Shown: positions 23,298 to 35,903, counted from the first letter of the stretch. The stretch: DNA of 64,000 bases from Corbicula japonica (GCA_038501625.1 JAZAYU010000034.1:3189102-3253101); one strand, 5' to 3'. A program made the numbers and translations. The notes: generated from the letters alone by a model not told the origin.

Positions 23298-23379
23298 ATG
23301 TCTCGGCGTAAGCAGGCAAGACCAAGACACGTTGACGACCCCGATCTAGAGTCGCCGGCGATAGCGGCTAACTCTGTCG
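23298..23379 (+). CDS. SALL: SALL (spalt-like) transcription factor, exon 1
   Basis: This exon encodes residues 1-27 plus the first base of codon 28. The protein begins MSRRKQARPRHVDDPDLESP. The first dozen residues match the N-terminal motif of SALL proteins, known in vertebrates to bind the NuRD corepressor through its RBBP4/7 subunits. The start is well supported: an in-frame TGA lies at 23223-23225 with no ATG between, and adenine is at -3. The exon ends G|GTAAGC, a strong donor, leaving phase 1. Vertebrate SALL genes likewise place a tiny first exon, coding little more than this motif, before a long intron. SALL proteins are nuclear zinc-finger regulators, mostly repressors in development. 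Confidence 0.92.
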
Positions 23380-24907
23380 GTAAGCCGAAATGATGGACTT
23401 ATTTTTTTAGTCTTTTATCGATATATAAAACTGAAAGTGAAAGTTGTACCGAAGTGCTCTTTATTATTTTTTAAATGTTTTCAGTGAAACATATTCGTTT
23501 GCCGACGGATTTAAAAGGTTTGAAGAGTTTGTTAATTTTACGGTATAAATTTGCTGAAAGTTTTATCATAGACTGAAGGCATTCGGTTTTATCGGACTTT
23601 CTGAAGAGAAGGAATCGGCGGTGTGAATAAGCTTGTTCCATATTTTTATTTTAGTTAATTGTTTATTAGGATTGCTTTGTTAATTTATGGATATAAGGAT
23701 TCATAATTTTGTGAAAAATATAACATAAAAACTGTGCTGAAAAAGGTAGGAATTTTGTCCTTAAATTATTTGCCATTAATTATTTTTCTAGGGATATCCC
23801 AATTTGGTAATAATTTAAGTTTATGATTTACGGTCATTTTAAAACATTTTTTTCTAAATTTATTTTTTGTTTAGTATAATTATGTTGTTTTTATTGTTCG
23901 CAACTTTTTCACTGTAAGAGTTTCATATGCATCTCTCTTCCAATTTACGGCATTTTAACATTTTCTTTGGGGAAAAAAATCACACTGCGAATACTTTTAC
24001 GACAACGCCGGTTGCACGTGCTGAAATGACAGGTGCGGAAGTGAATATTGTGATGGTGGATTGACGACAAGTTCCCTATTTTACGTGCATTTCAACCATT
24101 TATTTCAAAAGATCTTTCTGGGGATTCATGGATATGCTTGTGTATGTTTCTTAGAAAGTGCCGATGCTAAGATTAGTAAGAACATTGAGCAGCTATTTTT
24201 GTTAAATAAATATCGGGCAGATAGATTTATATCCGTAAACATTTTCATTTTCTAATTCTTTGTCTACATATTCTTGTTATCAATATTTTTTATTTATAAA
24301 TCAGAAGTCAAAATTATTGTTATTTGTGGAAGTGCTTAAGGTCATTTTAACAAATGATAAAATAGTTTTTTCAATAGATTCCAGCATTTTAGCTAAACAA
24401 ATAAAGCATTCAGAAAGAATTAACAATTCTTCTCAGCTTTTGTTAGAGTTGTTTTAGTGATTTAAAATCAAGAGGTATTATAGCTTTGTGCAAGCAATTT
24501 GTCCATTTTCATACAGATGGAATATTGACACAAAACGTAAGGTGGTTTTTATATAAATAACTTAATTTTCTTATCCTTACTTTTAGATAATATCTAAGCA
24601 TTCCACTGCATGATGGAAAGTTATATAACATTTATGAATATTATCAATTTAATCCATTCAGATTATAAATACATTCAAGTTTTCAATTTGACTAAGTTAA
24701 TGTTATCTTAAAACATTAAGAACGGTAGACAAAATATAATTTTATGAAATAATTCATACAAAAGAAATTACATAAAACCAAACTGTGCATGATTTTTATC
24801 TTAAAATAATTTAAATTAATTTGTTTAATCCTTGAGTTCATCAAATACAGTGCAAACAAAACTGGAATTAAAATAAAATCAGTACTGGTACTTTACTTGC
24901 AAAATAA

Positions 24908-25115
24908 TTTTGGAAAAAAATATATTGGGAAGTATTTTATAAAAATTTGTGATATTTGTTAGTAACGAAAATGTCAATTTTGTGATATTTGTTAGTATGT
25001 AACAACTGTAGCCAGCAAAGGTTAGAACTTAAGAAATCATTATATTAGTATTTTATTTTGGAAAGTATGTAAAAGAATTTGTGATATTTGTTAGCATAAG
25101 ACAAGGTTAGAACCT
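24908..25115. repeat. Imperfect local duplication
   Basis: The phrase TTTGTGATATTTGTTAG occurs three times (near 24947, 24979 and 25078). The first and last occurrences sit in a wider shared context (TTTTGGAAA before), and AAGGTTAGAAC follows the second and third. This looks like a small diverged direct duplication. Confidence 0.5.
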
Positions 25116-25530
25116 GAGATAACAGTGCAACAAGTGTGCTCCTGTATGTAACAGATAATATATCAAATAACCTGCAATTAATACAAGGGGCCATAAAACA
25201 GTGAGACAAAAACACATTATATTGCTCACAGCCTGGTTAACTGTTACTCAATATGAGAGGACTACAGTATATCAGTTGGCATTGTCTATTGTTACTAGAT
25301 TTTCTTCAATTGCCAAGACAAGATAAGATCATTTACACCTGTATAAAACCCTTTGATAACAGGGATTGGGCCCTAAAGTCCCTTGTACACAATTTGCTAG
25401 ATGGATGGTTGTAAATAATAGAAATGGTTAGATTCATGTTGAACATTATCTGCTATCCAAATCCAGTCAGATATAATGGAGATTAAGAAATGATGCCAGT
25501 TTTAACTGATACAGTTTACATACTCCTGTC

Positions 25531-25590
25531 CTGAAGATTATAAAACTGAGATTTGAGACTGGTTTAAAATCTCAGTTTTATCATCTTCAG
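25531..25590. mobile_element. Miniature family P hairpin
   Basis: Arms of about 24 nt (CTGAAGATTATAAAACTGAG and its inverted partner) pair with one mismatch around a loop of about 11 nt. The CCAAT-bearing interior of family P is absent, so this is a deletion derivative. Confidence 0.75.
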
Positions 25591-27302
25591 CATTGTTCTT
25601 CTATATTTTCAGCACACTAGTTTTATCTCAAAATTAATGTAATGGTAGGTAAATTGATTATCCAAAAGCACACTTTGAGTTGAATTTAATTCTTGTTTTT
25701 TTTTAATTGATCAAAATATTTAAGAAAAAATAAATGCAGGTTAGAAATAAATATTTTATTGTGTAAACCAGAATCTTTTTATCGCTAATCAAGATAACTG
25801 TCAGAAAATGCCTCCAGTTTTGATCATTAGTCAGCCTCCGTGCATTTATTAAATACTTTTATCTTTTACTAATGTTAATGACAAAAATTAAACCAGTATT
25901 TCATAATCACATGGTACATTAGTTTTGGCTTTGTTACATTGCATTTCTTGAGGTGAAATACATCACTCATCTTATAAAAAAATATTGCCTAACCTGAAAA
26001 TATGTATTTTGACTGATTATGATAATTATTACTCATATTAATATTTTCTGCCCTTGAGCTTATATATCACACAAATATATTTTTCCCATGTACAGACACT
26101 TTTTTAAGAAATTCTAAATTAGTTGATCAATATATATAGACACTTGACACAAAAATTCACAGGTTTTGGTAATTATAAATTTATTCACCACTTATTGCAA
26201 TTAATACAAAGTTTGACATCTCTGCATGTTAATTATTTCAACAGTGATCATTGTTTACCTGACCTGTCAATATTACAGCATTCTCTAGCATTATTATTGT
26301 GCAAATATTTATGTAAGTGTCAGGCTTGTTATGTTCTCAGTAGACCTGTGGAAACTGACCCATCCCCAGGGACACATCTTGCTAGTTGGTAGGCCTGTGG
26401 GGGATTCACCAGCATCTTTCATCATTTCTTTGTACAACTTTTATCTGTAGATTTTTTCTAAGGTTCATCCCATCCTGATAACAAGTACATGTGCTTTTTC
26501 TTCAGAATTAAATAATAAAATTAAATAATAATATTATATAATAATTTCTTACATATTGCAGTGTGGGCAGTAATAAGCATTTCAAATGAGCCCATGAACA
26601 GGCTCAATGAAGGCAAGCCTTTAATATTTTCATGTTAATTTTTTCATCTTAAGTGGCTTTCAAAGTTCCCTTTTCATTAATATTAATTTATTTTGGAGAT
26701 TTATATTGCTTCATTTTAGCTGCAAGTGTATTCTTGGTGCCAATTATTTCTTATTAATATAATCAATGTAAGCAAAATACAATAAACCCTTGGCAAAATA
26801 TTATGAAAGTAAGAATCTGTTTGAAGCTGGCAGTTATGAGTGTTCTCTACAATAAATTTCTTACATAAGAGACAAGATCAAATTATAAAGTAATTACCTG
26901 GACATGTGAATGCAGTTAGGGGGATGTGGAGTTGGTTACAGGTGGTTAATTGATTTTACAGGGGTTTGCTTGAAGCCCCTGGTGAATTGAGCAGGATGAG
27001 AGATGTGAGGGTTATCAGATTTATTACTTTCATTAAGGAGGGAATGAGGGAAGTTGTGAATAGCTTGATTGTTTTATGATTTCTCTACATTACATAACAT
27101 GCTAACTAAAATGTCATCCTTACTGTACACAATGTATTGATGGGATATTGAACAGTTCTAAGCAACATTAACATGGAAACATACAGCATTGATTGTTAAC
27201 ATTGCTAACTTCAATTCTGTTTTTTTTGTTTGGTTAATTTTACATTTTTCATTGCTGAATAAAGTTTTTTTCAGGAGATTCTTTTGTAAATTGTCTGACA
27301 TT

Positions 27303-27388
27303 CTAAAAAAGGTTTAAATTTGTCTTTCATTTTCCTTTCACGACACTCTAAAAAAGGTTTTAATTTGTCTGTTCATTTTCCTTTCATA
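27303..27388. repeat. Tandem duplication, two copies of about 44 bp
   Basis: CTAAAAAAGGTTT, AATTTGTCT and TTCATTTTCCTTTCA occur twice in the same order. The second copy has one extra T and a GT insertion. Confidence 0.75.
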
Positions 27389-28282
27389 TACTAGTTTCCT
27401 GAATGTCCACACATCCATTTCCTGGCTCTTTCCTTTTTGTGAAATTTGTGTCTTTAGAATTGTAAGTAATTATTTTACCTCCCACAGTTGACAGTTTCCT
27501 CATTAACCATTCATATGTTTGACATTGGTTGTCCAAGAACTATTTTAGGCAGCTGTGTAGATCAAGAAAAAAATAGTTCCTGCCAAAATCATTTCATACC
27601 AATGTGACATAAAGCATCAAAACTAGTTATTCTTACAAAACTAAGTTGAAATGAACATTGCCTGTCAGTCCATAAAACATATTTTGTAGAAAACATAACT
27701 GGCAGATTTGCAAAAGTTGTCATGTGAGAGATACGTTGGAGTAGATAGTCTTTCTGATAACACATTTATATATGAAAAAAGATTGTATTCTATTCCATCA
27801 TAAGTCAGTTGTCAGCTGTGAATGCAAATCATTTTGAAGAATTTTTGAAATTTTTTGACAGGAACAATTTTCTATGATTTCTTGTGTATGTATGGAAATG
27901 CCTGTTTCAATTGTTTTCCGAGAAAATTAGAACAACTGCAGAAATGAGCACTGTCAAAAAGAATTTAATCTATTTATATTGCTTATTCACCCTGGTGTGA
28001 TAGAAATATGGAGGCAGGATTTCCTGAGAGAATCTTATCCTTTCTGATGTTACTATTTGTCCCTTTTTTGTACACTCAAAATGTTTAAAATGAATTTCAA
28101 GATCAGTAGGCCTATATCATCACCCTTGTGCAAAACTAGTATAAGTACTATTAAGATAAGGAGTTTTACAATTATTACACTTAGGTGATGATATATATTT
28201 TTAAAATAGTGAAAATTAAACAACATAAAAACACTGACACTTTAAATCCTTGTTAGCACTTTTGGCATGAACCATTATATTA

Positions 28283-28491
28283 TTAACCCTTTCCTCCATA
28301 TATACGACTTTTTTACACATGCACCACAAGTGTAGATCCAGATCAGCCTGCACATCAGTGCCCTCTGATCAGGATCTGCACTGGTAGCAATTTTATAAGA
28401 AACAACCAAACGAGTAAAAAGCTAGCAGTTTAGATCCTGATCAGACTGTTCGCCCATGGAATAAAGGTGTATCTATGGAGGAAAGGGTTAA
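28283..28491 (-). mobile_element. Family T foldback element, TTAA-flanked
   Basis: It is bounded by TTAACCCTTTCCTCC and GGAGGAAAGGGTTAA. Relative to the copy at 28807 it is inverted: the AATAAAGGTGTATCTATGG end is at the right. Internal arms with AGATCCAGATCAGCC and GATCCTGATCAGAC are present; the right arm is shortened. Confidence 0.88.
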
Positions 28492-28806
28492 ATCAATAAA
28501 ATTGTAATAGTTTAAAATGGAAAGAAAGAAGTCTTTGCACTGTAAGTCATTACATCTGATTTTAGACTGTAGACAACATCCTGTAGATTTTCTTGATGAA
28601 TATGGAAATATCCCTCTAGAATTTTGATAAGATTATTATTTATGTAGCAGACAGGAGCTTTGAATGGAATAATTTGTTTTTCTGTAAAAGCCTGTTCTTG
28701 GTAAATATGACAGTTTTGGCTTTCTATCAAGTCAGTTTTTGTCTGTATTGCTTCTCTGATATTTAAGCAGTTAGCGTTATTGGAGCATGGTCATAACTTT
28801 CATTAT

Positions 28807-29048
28807 TTAACCCTTTCCTGTACAGACACACCTTTATTGCTAGGGCGAACAGTTTAGATCCAGATCAGCCGGCACATCTGTGCCGTCTGATCAGGATCTA
28901 AACTGTTCGCTTCTTGATTCATTAGGTTATTTCTGACCAAAATGCGACCAGTGCAGATCCTGATCAGATGGCACGGATGTGCCGGCTGATCTGGATCTTC
29001 ACTGGTCGCACATGCGTAAAAATGCGTATATATCCAGGAAAGGGTTAA
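28807..29048 (+). mobile_element. Family T foldback element, reference copy (242 bp)
   Basis: Clean TTAA flanks with CCCTTTCCTG and CAGGAAAGGG termini. The left arm is a perfect 16-bp inverted repeat, GCGAACAGTTTAGATC (28845-28860) and its complement (28895-28910), around a 34-bp core. The right arm is a 17-bp inverted repeat with one mismatch (28943-28959 and 28993-29009) around a 34-bp core. The right core is the inverted copy of the left core with two differences. There is no coding capacity. TTAA flanks and CCC-initial ends resemble piggyBac-type transposons. The - strand 81-codon frame here is a spurious translation. Confidence 0.92.
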
Positions 29049-29150
29049 CTCATGGGATATGGCTGTTATCCTTTGGTGAACAGTACAGATCCAGATCACT
29101 GTTCACACATGCTTTAAAATGCCTATATAATTTTATGGCGTAAAGAGTTT
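29049..29150. mobile_element. Family T remnant adjoining the copy at 28807
   Basis: GGTGAACAGTACAGATCCAG, CTGTTCACACATGC and GGCGTAAAGAGTT keep family T order with large internal deletions. The - strand 81-codon frame begins here and runs into the neighbouring copy. Confidence 0.55.
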
Positions 29151-30483
29151 AAAACAAAGTACAATTGTTTGAACTTTGCCATGTGCTTAGCAATATTATT
29201 TTAATTAAATGTGCAAGATGATTTTTTTCCATTCCAAAAATACTAATGATTAGACCCTCAGAAAAATAAAAAAAAACAGAATAAATTGTGCTTTTTCTAT
29301 GGCTTTATATCAGTAAGTTTGAAAGAGGGGCACTTGTATGGCCTTTGCCAACATTGTCCTGTTTGTTGTGTTATAAGAGTGCCTTTTGTCTAGAAACATA
29401 TATCACAATGTTTACCTCAATTAATGCTTGACAAGTTATACAAGACTTTGTTCAGAAAGTATCGGTTGATTGAGAGAAGGGAAAGGATGTAGAATTTTTC
29501 AGCCCATTTGGCTCCCAGATGGGCTGAGTGATATTATGTTGCCAATTTATGACTGCCTGCCTGATCCTCTATGTGTACAGGTGTATCATTTTAACTGGAT
29601 TTTAATTATATTAGATGGTTTGGAAATATTAATTTCACTATATTACAAAAAGCTTTCTATTTAAACACTCAATTTGTCATAAATTTAGGATGATACATTT
29701 GGCAATACAAAACAGCCATTTGTAACATATTTGAACATCGGATGGGAAAATAAAGAATCTGGGTCTAAATGTGAATTTTATATCCACCTTATGAAAGAGA
29801 ATATTTCTTAAGGTACAGTGGGAAGAATTTTATATGTTATTGAAACCTTTAAGAAGGATATATAATTGTTCTGTTTTGTTGAAATTTTATATCTCTTTCT
29901 TATAATAACATATTCTTATCCACGATTTTATTGTTGCATTTTTCTGAAAGGGACAATTTTGTCAAAAGACATCACTATAAATTATAAAGAAATGATGGTA
30001 ATAAATATAGGAGGATGAATATGAAATCAGGTTATTTTGTGCCTATGTGGAGAGATATTTTATTAACATGATAGTAGGTTTAAAATTTGACAAAGTTTTT
30101 TTTATTGTACTTAGAGGATTAAAGCAGTCTTTAAAGTCTTGCGCTTCCTGTGAACTCTTCCAATTAAAAAAATAAGAATTTTTAATAATTTTTTTGGTCA
30201 AATGTTTGTCATTTGGTAAATTTTCTGAAATTTAAAGTAATTTATTAAAATTTATTTTATGTAAATATGAAGGTTTTCTTCTTGTTACAAAATTATGTTT
30301 TTGATGAGAGAAAATATTTGAAACATGGATTTTATTTAAGTCTACAATTATAAAAATGGCAGATAATACAGAAATGTAAGAGGCATTTTTGTACAGTTGT
30401 ACTGTACCAGCCATTCTTTTTATTTCAATCATGTAAAAGTATTTATTTTTTACAGACATTGAATTTTCATGTTTTTTTTTCTG

Positions 30484-30627
30484 TAACCTCTCCTCTATTT
30501 ATACACAATTATGGTATGGGTGAACAGAGTAGAGCCTGATCAGCCAGCACATCTGTGCCATCTGATCAGGATCTACACTGTTTTCCTTTATATGTGTTAG
30601 GTAATTTCTGACCAGGTAGATAACAGT
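30484..30627 (+). mobile_element. Family T left-arm fragment
   Basis: TAACCTCTCCTC resembles the terminus. GAACAGAGTAGAGCC and GATCAGGATCTACACTGTT form the left hairpin, followed by the GGTAATTTCTGACCAGG linker, where similarity stops. Confidence 0.75.
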
Positions 30628-31396
30628 ACTTTTGCTGGGATCCAGGAATTAGTAAGAAATCCATGAAAAGAAATCCCCCATGAATATTCATTCTCCTAAA
30701 ACATTACTCTACTGTAACAAATCATTTGGCTGAAATTTAAACATTTCACTTGCCCAACTGTTAGGAGCAGAAATATGAGGACTTTGGACTGGCACTGATG
30801 CACATGACAGTACTATATCTTTAATATTCATCTTTGTATAAGATTTATATGTTTCTTTATATAAAATGGAATTATTTTCCCACCTGGAATTGGCTATATC
30901 TTCCACTTCTATCACCTTTCAACTTGATTTAATAAAGACAATGGAATAAAAAGGCAGTAATTTGAATTGCAGATTTACTTGTAATTTAATATTTTTAAGT
31001 GTTTCTCAGAAATTTTAGAGATACCGGAATTTTAAGAATAATTTCTATGCAAGACTCTTTGTATGCAGGCACTAGAAGGATTGCATTTTATTACAGAGAT
31101 CTATATTTTATTTTTATTTGAGGTGATACTGCAAATTGAAATAGTTCAATTAATCTTTATATTAAGATTGTTTAATGATAAATATAGTATTTTCAGATTT
31201 TTATAATAATTGCATTATTTGATCGTTGGCAGTTTGCAGAAATTGCAGAATATAATTGAGATACATTAGCTCATTGCCTAAGTGCAGTGATAGGATAACT
31301 CCCCCATAATTCAGTGGCACTTACATGATTATTTTTCTAAGTTTTAAGGCCCTCTCATTCATTGTTGTTTTGAAATTCATTGATTGAATAACCAGT

Positions 31397-31523
31397 GCCC
31401 AAGATCATAAAACTAAATCTGGAGATCAGTCTCAAATCTCAAGCATCACCAGTCGCCATTTCAGCCAATCAGATGCTTGAGATTTGAGACTGATCTCAAA
31501 ACTTAGTTTTATGATCTTGGGAC
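31397..31523. mobile_element. Family P palindromic element
   Basis: The inverted termini GCCCAAGATCATAAAACTAA and AGTTTTATGATCTTGGG are intact. The left arm lacks the ATTGGCTGAAATGG block, so the inner palindrome is asymmetric. Confidence 0.85.
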
Positions 31524-31657
31524 CAGGGAGCTCAGAGTGCATGAAGGCACAGGCAGAAGGTCCTTAGTCTCAACCAGCTCTTAAAGGCTAACTTAGCGAC
31601 ACTGCGGGCTGGTTAAAGTCAATTGAGAGCTCTGAGAATGCAGATTTGAACCACTGG

Positions 31658-31740
31658 CCTCTCACAAAAAAGTGTCTTAAACCTATGGCCTCTCATGAGC
31701 AGTGTCTTAAGCCTGTGACCTCTCATGGACAGTGTCCAGC
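31658..31740. repeat. Short tandem repeat, three 30-31 bp units
   Basis: Units start CCTCTCAC or CCTCTCATG at 31658, 31689 and 31719 and share AGTGTCTTAA. No gene context. Confidence 0.75.
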
Positions 31741-32740
31741 TGTTCTATTACTGCAGCAACAACTGGTCCACTATATTTATCATGTGTAACAAATTGTTCA
31801 CTTAAACAGCTGATTATAATTGCTGATTGATCTTTATTGAGTTCTGCTTCATATCTTGTAAACTGAAACCCTTGCTGAATTTCCAAATCTTCTATTTGAT
31901 TAAATTATGATTTGTATCAGGCTAGTGTTTCTCCTTTGAATGGGGTTTCATTTTCCTACAATTTCATACATATTAAAAGGTAATGCATGTGTGCAAATCC
32001 ATTGTTCGAATGTGTGCCATTTGCATTTTTACAGTTATTAGGCCTTACAGAAATAAGTTATAATAAATATTGAAATTAGATGCATGTAGCCAGAAATCAA
32101 AGTCAAAGTATCATGGCCAATAGCGATTCTCAAAATCGTAACTTTTGTTTGGTTCAGGTTGAGATTATTTCACAAATTGACCAATTCAGTACTGTAATAA
32201 ATATTGATTTTAGCCGTGAACATTCACTTAAATTTTTTGTGTCTTTTTCTTGGCAGTTTATCAGTCAGTAAAACTTGACTGAAAGATTCAAGATTAAAAA
32301 ATAACTGTCTTTGACATGATTTTTGCCTTGGGGAGGAAGCTGATTGGAACCTGTTTTCTTAGAATTAACACCAGCTTAGAATTAATTTTTAACGACCCCC
32401 ATCAAAGTGAGAGGACACTGTCAAATGTAAGATGAATTGTGTTATGATTATAATCAGTGAAATTAACACAGGCTTTTCAATTATTCTCTAATTAGAACAA
32501 AATTTTATAAGATCATCAAAAGAAAAGAATGTTGATTATGACTAGGGGTAATGAATGTTTTACAGTGCTGGCATAAGGCTGACAGTATGGTGGAGATAAT
32601 TAATCTTTCATTAAAAACAAGACCTGACAAAACAGTTTTCTTTAAGAGCGGGAAGGAATTAGAAAAAAATTAATAAAATCAATCGGAGACAAGTCACTGA
32701 CAAATTCTAGAGGCAGCATTATTTATCAATGGCTGTTGAC

Positions 32741-32973
32741 GGCTTATATACGCATTTTTACGCATATGCGCCAGTGTAGATCCAGATCAGCCGGCACATC
32801 CGTGCCATCTGATCAGGATCTGTACTGGTCACATTTTGTTCAGAAATAACCTAGCCAATCAAAAAGCTAACAGTTAAGATCCTGATCAGACATCACGGAT
32901 GTGCCGGCTGATCTGGATCTAAACTGTTTGACCATGCAATAAAGGTGTGTCTAAAATTGGAGGAAAGGGTTAA
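32741..32973 (-). mobile_element. Family T foldback element
   Basis: The left terminus has lost CCCTTTCC and begins near TTATATACGCATTTTTACGC. Both hairpin arms and the linker are present, and the right end is GGAGGAAAGGGTTAA. Orientation is inverted relative to the copy at 28807. Confidence 0.85.
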
Positions 32974-33095
32974 TGCAAAATTCAAAATAGAAGAGTTTAG
33001 CTTGAATCCAATATTGATATGCATTCAGAAAGCAGAACTCGTATCTCAGTTTTGCCATTGGTCAGTTGAGAATTCATTGTTTCAATTAGTAGGAT

Positions 33096-33140
33096 TTTTG
33101 AGATCTGAGACTTGTCTCCACTCTTAGTTTCACAACCTCT
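33096..33140. mobile_element. Family P terminal fragment
   Basis: TTTTGAGATCTGAGACTTGT then CTCTTAGTTTCACAACCTCT resembles a right arm and terminus only. Confidence 0.5.
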
Positions 33141-33473
33141 GAAACCACAAACCAGAGTAATTAAATTTAGCTGAGTCAGAGATGAAGTTTTAGTCTAGAT
33201 GACAACTTTGTAAGTGACAATAATTAAGTACAGTAGCCATATTTAATCTACATTTGTTACAATTACTTACTTTGCTTTGGTTATATGTTAACGTCAGTAT
33301 TAATAGTGCTAATCTACTATTATACCATCTTTCAATTTACTGGTACTAAGTTATCATGTAAGCTGTATGTACGGCTATTTGATTTGTACAAGTTATTATG
33401 TATTTGAAAATTTCATTGAGACTGAAAAGCCTATACTCCATAAATACGGCTGTAACCGGTGTCGCCAAGTTCA

Positions 33474-33774
33474 GGGCTGATGGTTATAAAGCTGAGATTG
33501 AAAACCAGTCTAAAATCTCAGGCCTCTGATTGGCTGAAATGGCGACTGCTTGGGAGTTGAGACTGGTTTCCATGCTCAGTTTAACCCATTCCTGTATAGA
33601 TACACCTTTATTGCTATGGCGAACAGTTTAGATCCAGATCAGCCGGCACATCCGTGCCGTCTGATCAGGATCTAAACTGTTAGCTTTTTGATTCATTAGG
33701 TTATTTCTGACCAAAATGCGAACGGTGCAGATCCTGATCAGACGGCACAGGAAAAAGTTAATAACCTTGGGCAC
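33474..33774. mobile_element. Family P element split by a family T insertion
   Basis: The left part (33474-33580) runs from GGGCTGATGGTTATAAAGCT to CCATGCTCAGT. The missing right terminus TAACCTTGGGCAC is found at 33762-33774, just after the inserted family T copy. Removing that insertion with one TTAA restores a normal family P end with one substitution. The central palindrome is shortened. Family T-like sequence on both outer sides (about 33436-33473 and 33775-33865) suggests this P sat in an older T copy. Confidence 0.8.
33581..33761 (+). mobile_element. Family T element inserted in family P, TTAA duplicated
   Basis: TTAACCCATTCCTG at the left and AGGAAAAAGTTAA at the right. The left hairpin arm is complete. 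The right arm is cut after GATCAGACGGCAC and joins the terminus directly, leaving 181 bp. It sits at a TTAA inside the family P right end, with the P remainder beyond the second TTAA. Confidence 0.88.
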
Positions 33775-35477
33775 AGATTAGCCTGTACAATCTTGCAGTG
33801 TGATCAGAATCTATTGTACACTGTTTGCTGCTTGGTCAGAAATAACATAATAAATCTAGGTATGAAAATTAAGCCAACATGAAATAACGAGATTCCACTA
33901 CTAACAAATATGGTGCAGTGGTGCATCAGGGTGGCCACGGGCACTATACTTTGTTGTTTTATTGAAACATGATTTAAGAAAGATTTAATATATTTCTTAA
34001 CTGTTCATCAGACTGATTGTCTGCAAGCATACACAAACCAAATTTGAAGTTCCTCTATGTTTCTTTTGAATTACATAACCTCTTGATGGTTCGTTTTAGC
34101 AGAAGCATGTGTGCTTATTGTTTATGCAAAAAAGATCTTTCACGTTGCAAAATTTATTACAAATTACTGCCAGTTCCAAATTAATGTTTATTCTAGAAGG
34201 AGAAATTATTTTTGAAATTTTCCTTCCAAAAGCAATTTTGTAACACAATTAGTATATTATTTATATCTGGGTAGTATCACATCAATAAAACCATGTAGTT
34301 TTCAATGAAGGGAAATGGAAAAGAAATTGGTATGGGCATATTGTTTATTTCATATTTGATTAAATTTATTTTGTGATTATTATAAGATATCTCGAGTTCG
34401 TGTTTCTTTTATCTAGAATGAGTTATGTTAAATTATGAATAATGTGGATTTTATCACTGGCAGATAAAGTGATTTCAGCATGAAGGGAACATGCAGTAAC
34501 ATGCAAGGTTAGCGAGGATGCTGGACTGGCTTTATTGCAGATATCAGATTATGAAGTTATTAACCCTTCACACATTTAATTAACATTTCTTTGATATTGA
34601 GTATCTCAATTCATTGTATTGAATCAAGTTAAGTAGGGGGCCTTTACAGGCTCCTTCCACTCTAAAAATTTCTTTAAAATCATTCAGTTTTCCAACTGTA
34701 TATTCCCAATAAGAGGCATACCCCCAAAAATAGGAGGTGAGCCACTTTCCCTGGCAGTGAAAAAAAACCAGTACAGACATTATTAAGAGTCACATTGGAC
34801 CTGCATCGGATGTGCAGCTCATACATAGTCTACATGCATGTGCAAACATTGTAGATCCAAAAAATATTACTCATAAGCTAATCAGATTAAGAACTGGCAA
34901 AAGATAAACGTTTTTATACATCAAACAATTTCTTTTGCACTTAACCTGTGCCTTTTTTCTATCTTTCATATTACACGCTTGTCATATTTCATTTTTCTCG
35001 AATGATTGAACATAAATACTTGAACACTTGTATCGGATATTTTCAAATTAAGTTTTCAATGATAAAATAACATGTTAGAAGATGTCGAGATTATACCAGG
35101 TGGTGCATAATGGTAATAAATATGATATTTAATACTAATTCATAACTTTGACAACGACTTTACATCTCAAGGGTAAACAGAGTACAGTAAAGTTTAGACT
35201 TTTAAGGAAAATTGATTTGGGACAACTAAACAATGGCCAGTACAGCAAAGGAAATGGATTTCTCTTACATAATCCTTAGAAGTTACCAAGAGCGCTGCAT
35301 CTTGTTAGATCTAGATCATAGAGGCAATAGAGCCCTGGCACATGCCATTAGAGATATAGGCCTGCTGTATCGTCTGTTTCGATTTCATTCGAAGACCTAG
35401 TCTGATTTCTTTATTCTCTTGATGCAGCAGCGGACACTGAAAAAATAACAATCCTGCTTAAGTTGATGCTCTATGAC

Positions 35478-35550
35478 TCCTTTACTCCATGGGATATGGC
35501 TGTTATCACATAGGCAAACAGTGTAAACCAGATCAGCTAGCACATCTGCT
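35478..35550. mobile_element. Family T fragment
   Basis: TTTACTCCATGGGATATGGC, AGGCAAACAGTG and CCAGATCAGCTAGCACATCT match the left portion of family T; the rest is absent. Confidence 0.6.
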
Positions 35551-35756
35551 TAAACTCTAGACATGAAAAACATAACAGTGCATGTCATGAGCATGATGTC
35601 ATGAAATGCAGACTGTGATTGCGTTAGTAGAAACAGTAGGTTCAGTACTGACTGTGTTTGACTTATACAGCAAAGTGCTATAGCAAGGATTTAATGTTAA
35701 GGTGACATAAATATTGTTTGACTGGCTGTGGATTCTGACAATTCAGTATCATTCGG

Positions 35757-35903
35757 TGTCCAAGGTTATAAAACTGAGCATGGAAACCAGTCTCAAATCT
35801 CAAGCATCTGATTGGCTGAAATGGCGACCAGTGGCCATTTCAGCCAATCAGATGCTTGAGATTGGAGACTGGTTTCCAATCTCAGCTTTATAACCTTCAG
35901 TCT
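35757..35903. mobile_element. Family P palindromic element next to SALL exon 2
   Basis: A nearly complete palindrome (left arm from CCAAGGTTATAAAACTGAGC, right arm ending CTCAGCTTTATAACCTTCAG) ends 82 bp before exon 2. Transcribed as part of intron 1, it could form a stem of about 65 bp beside the branch-point region. Confidence 0.9.
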
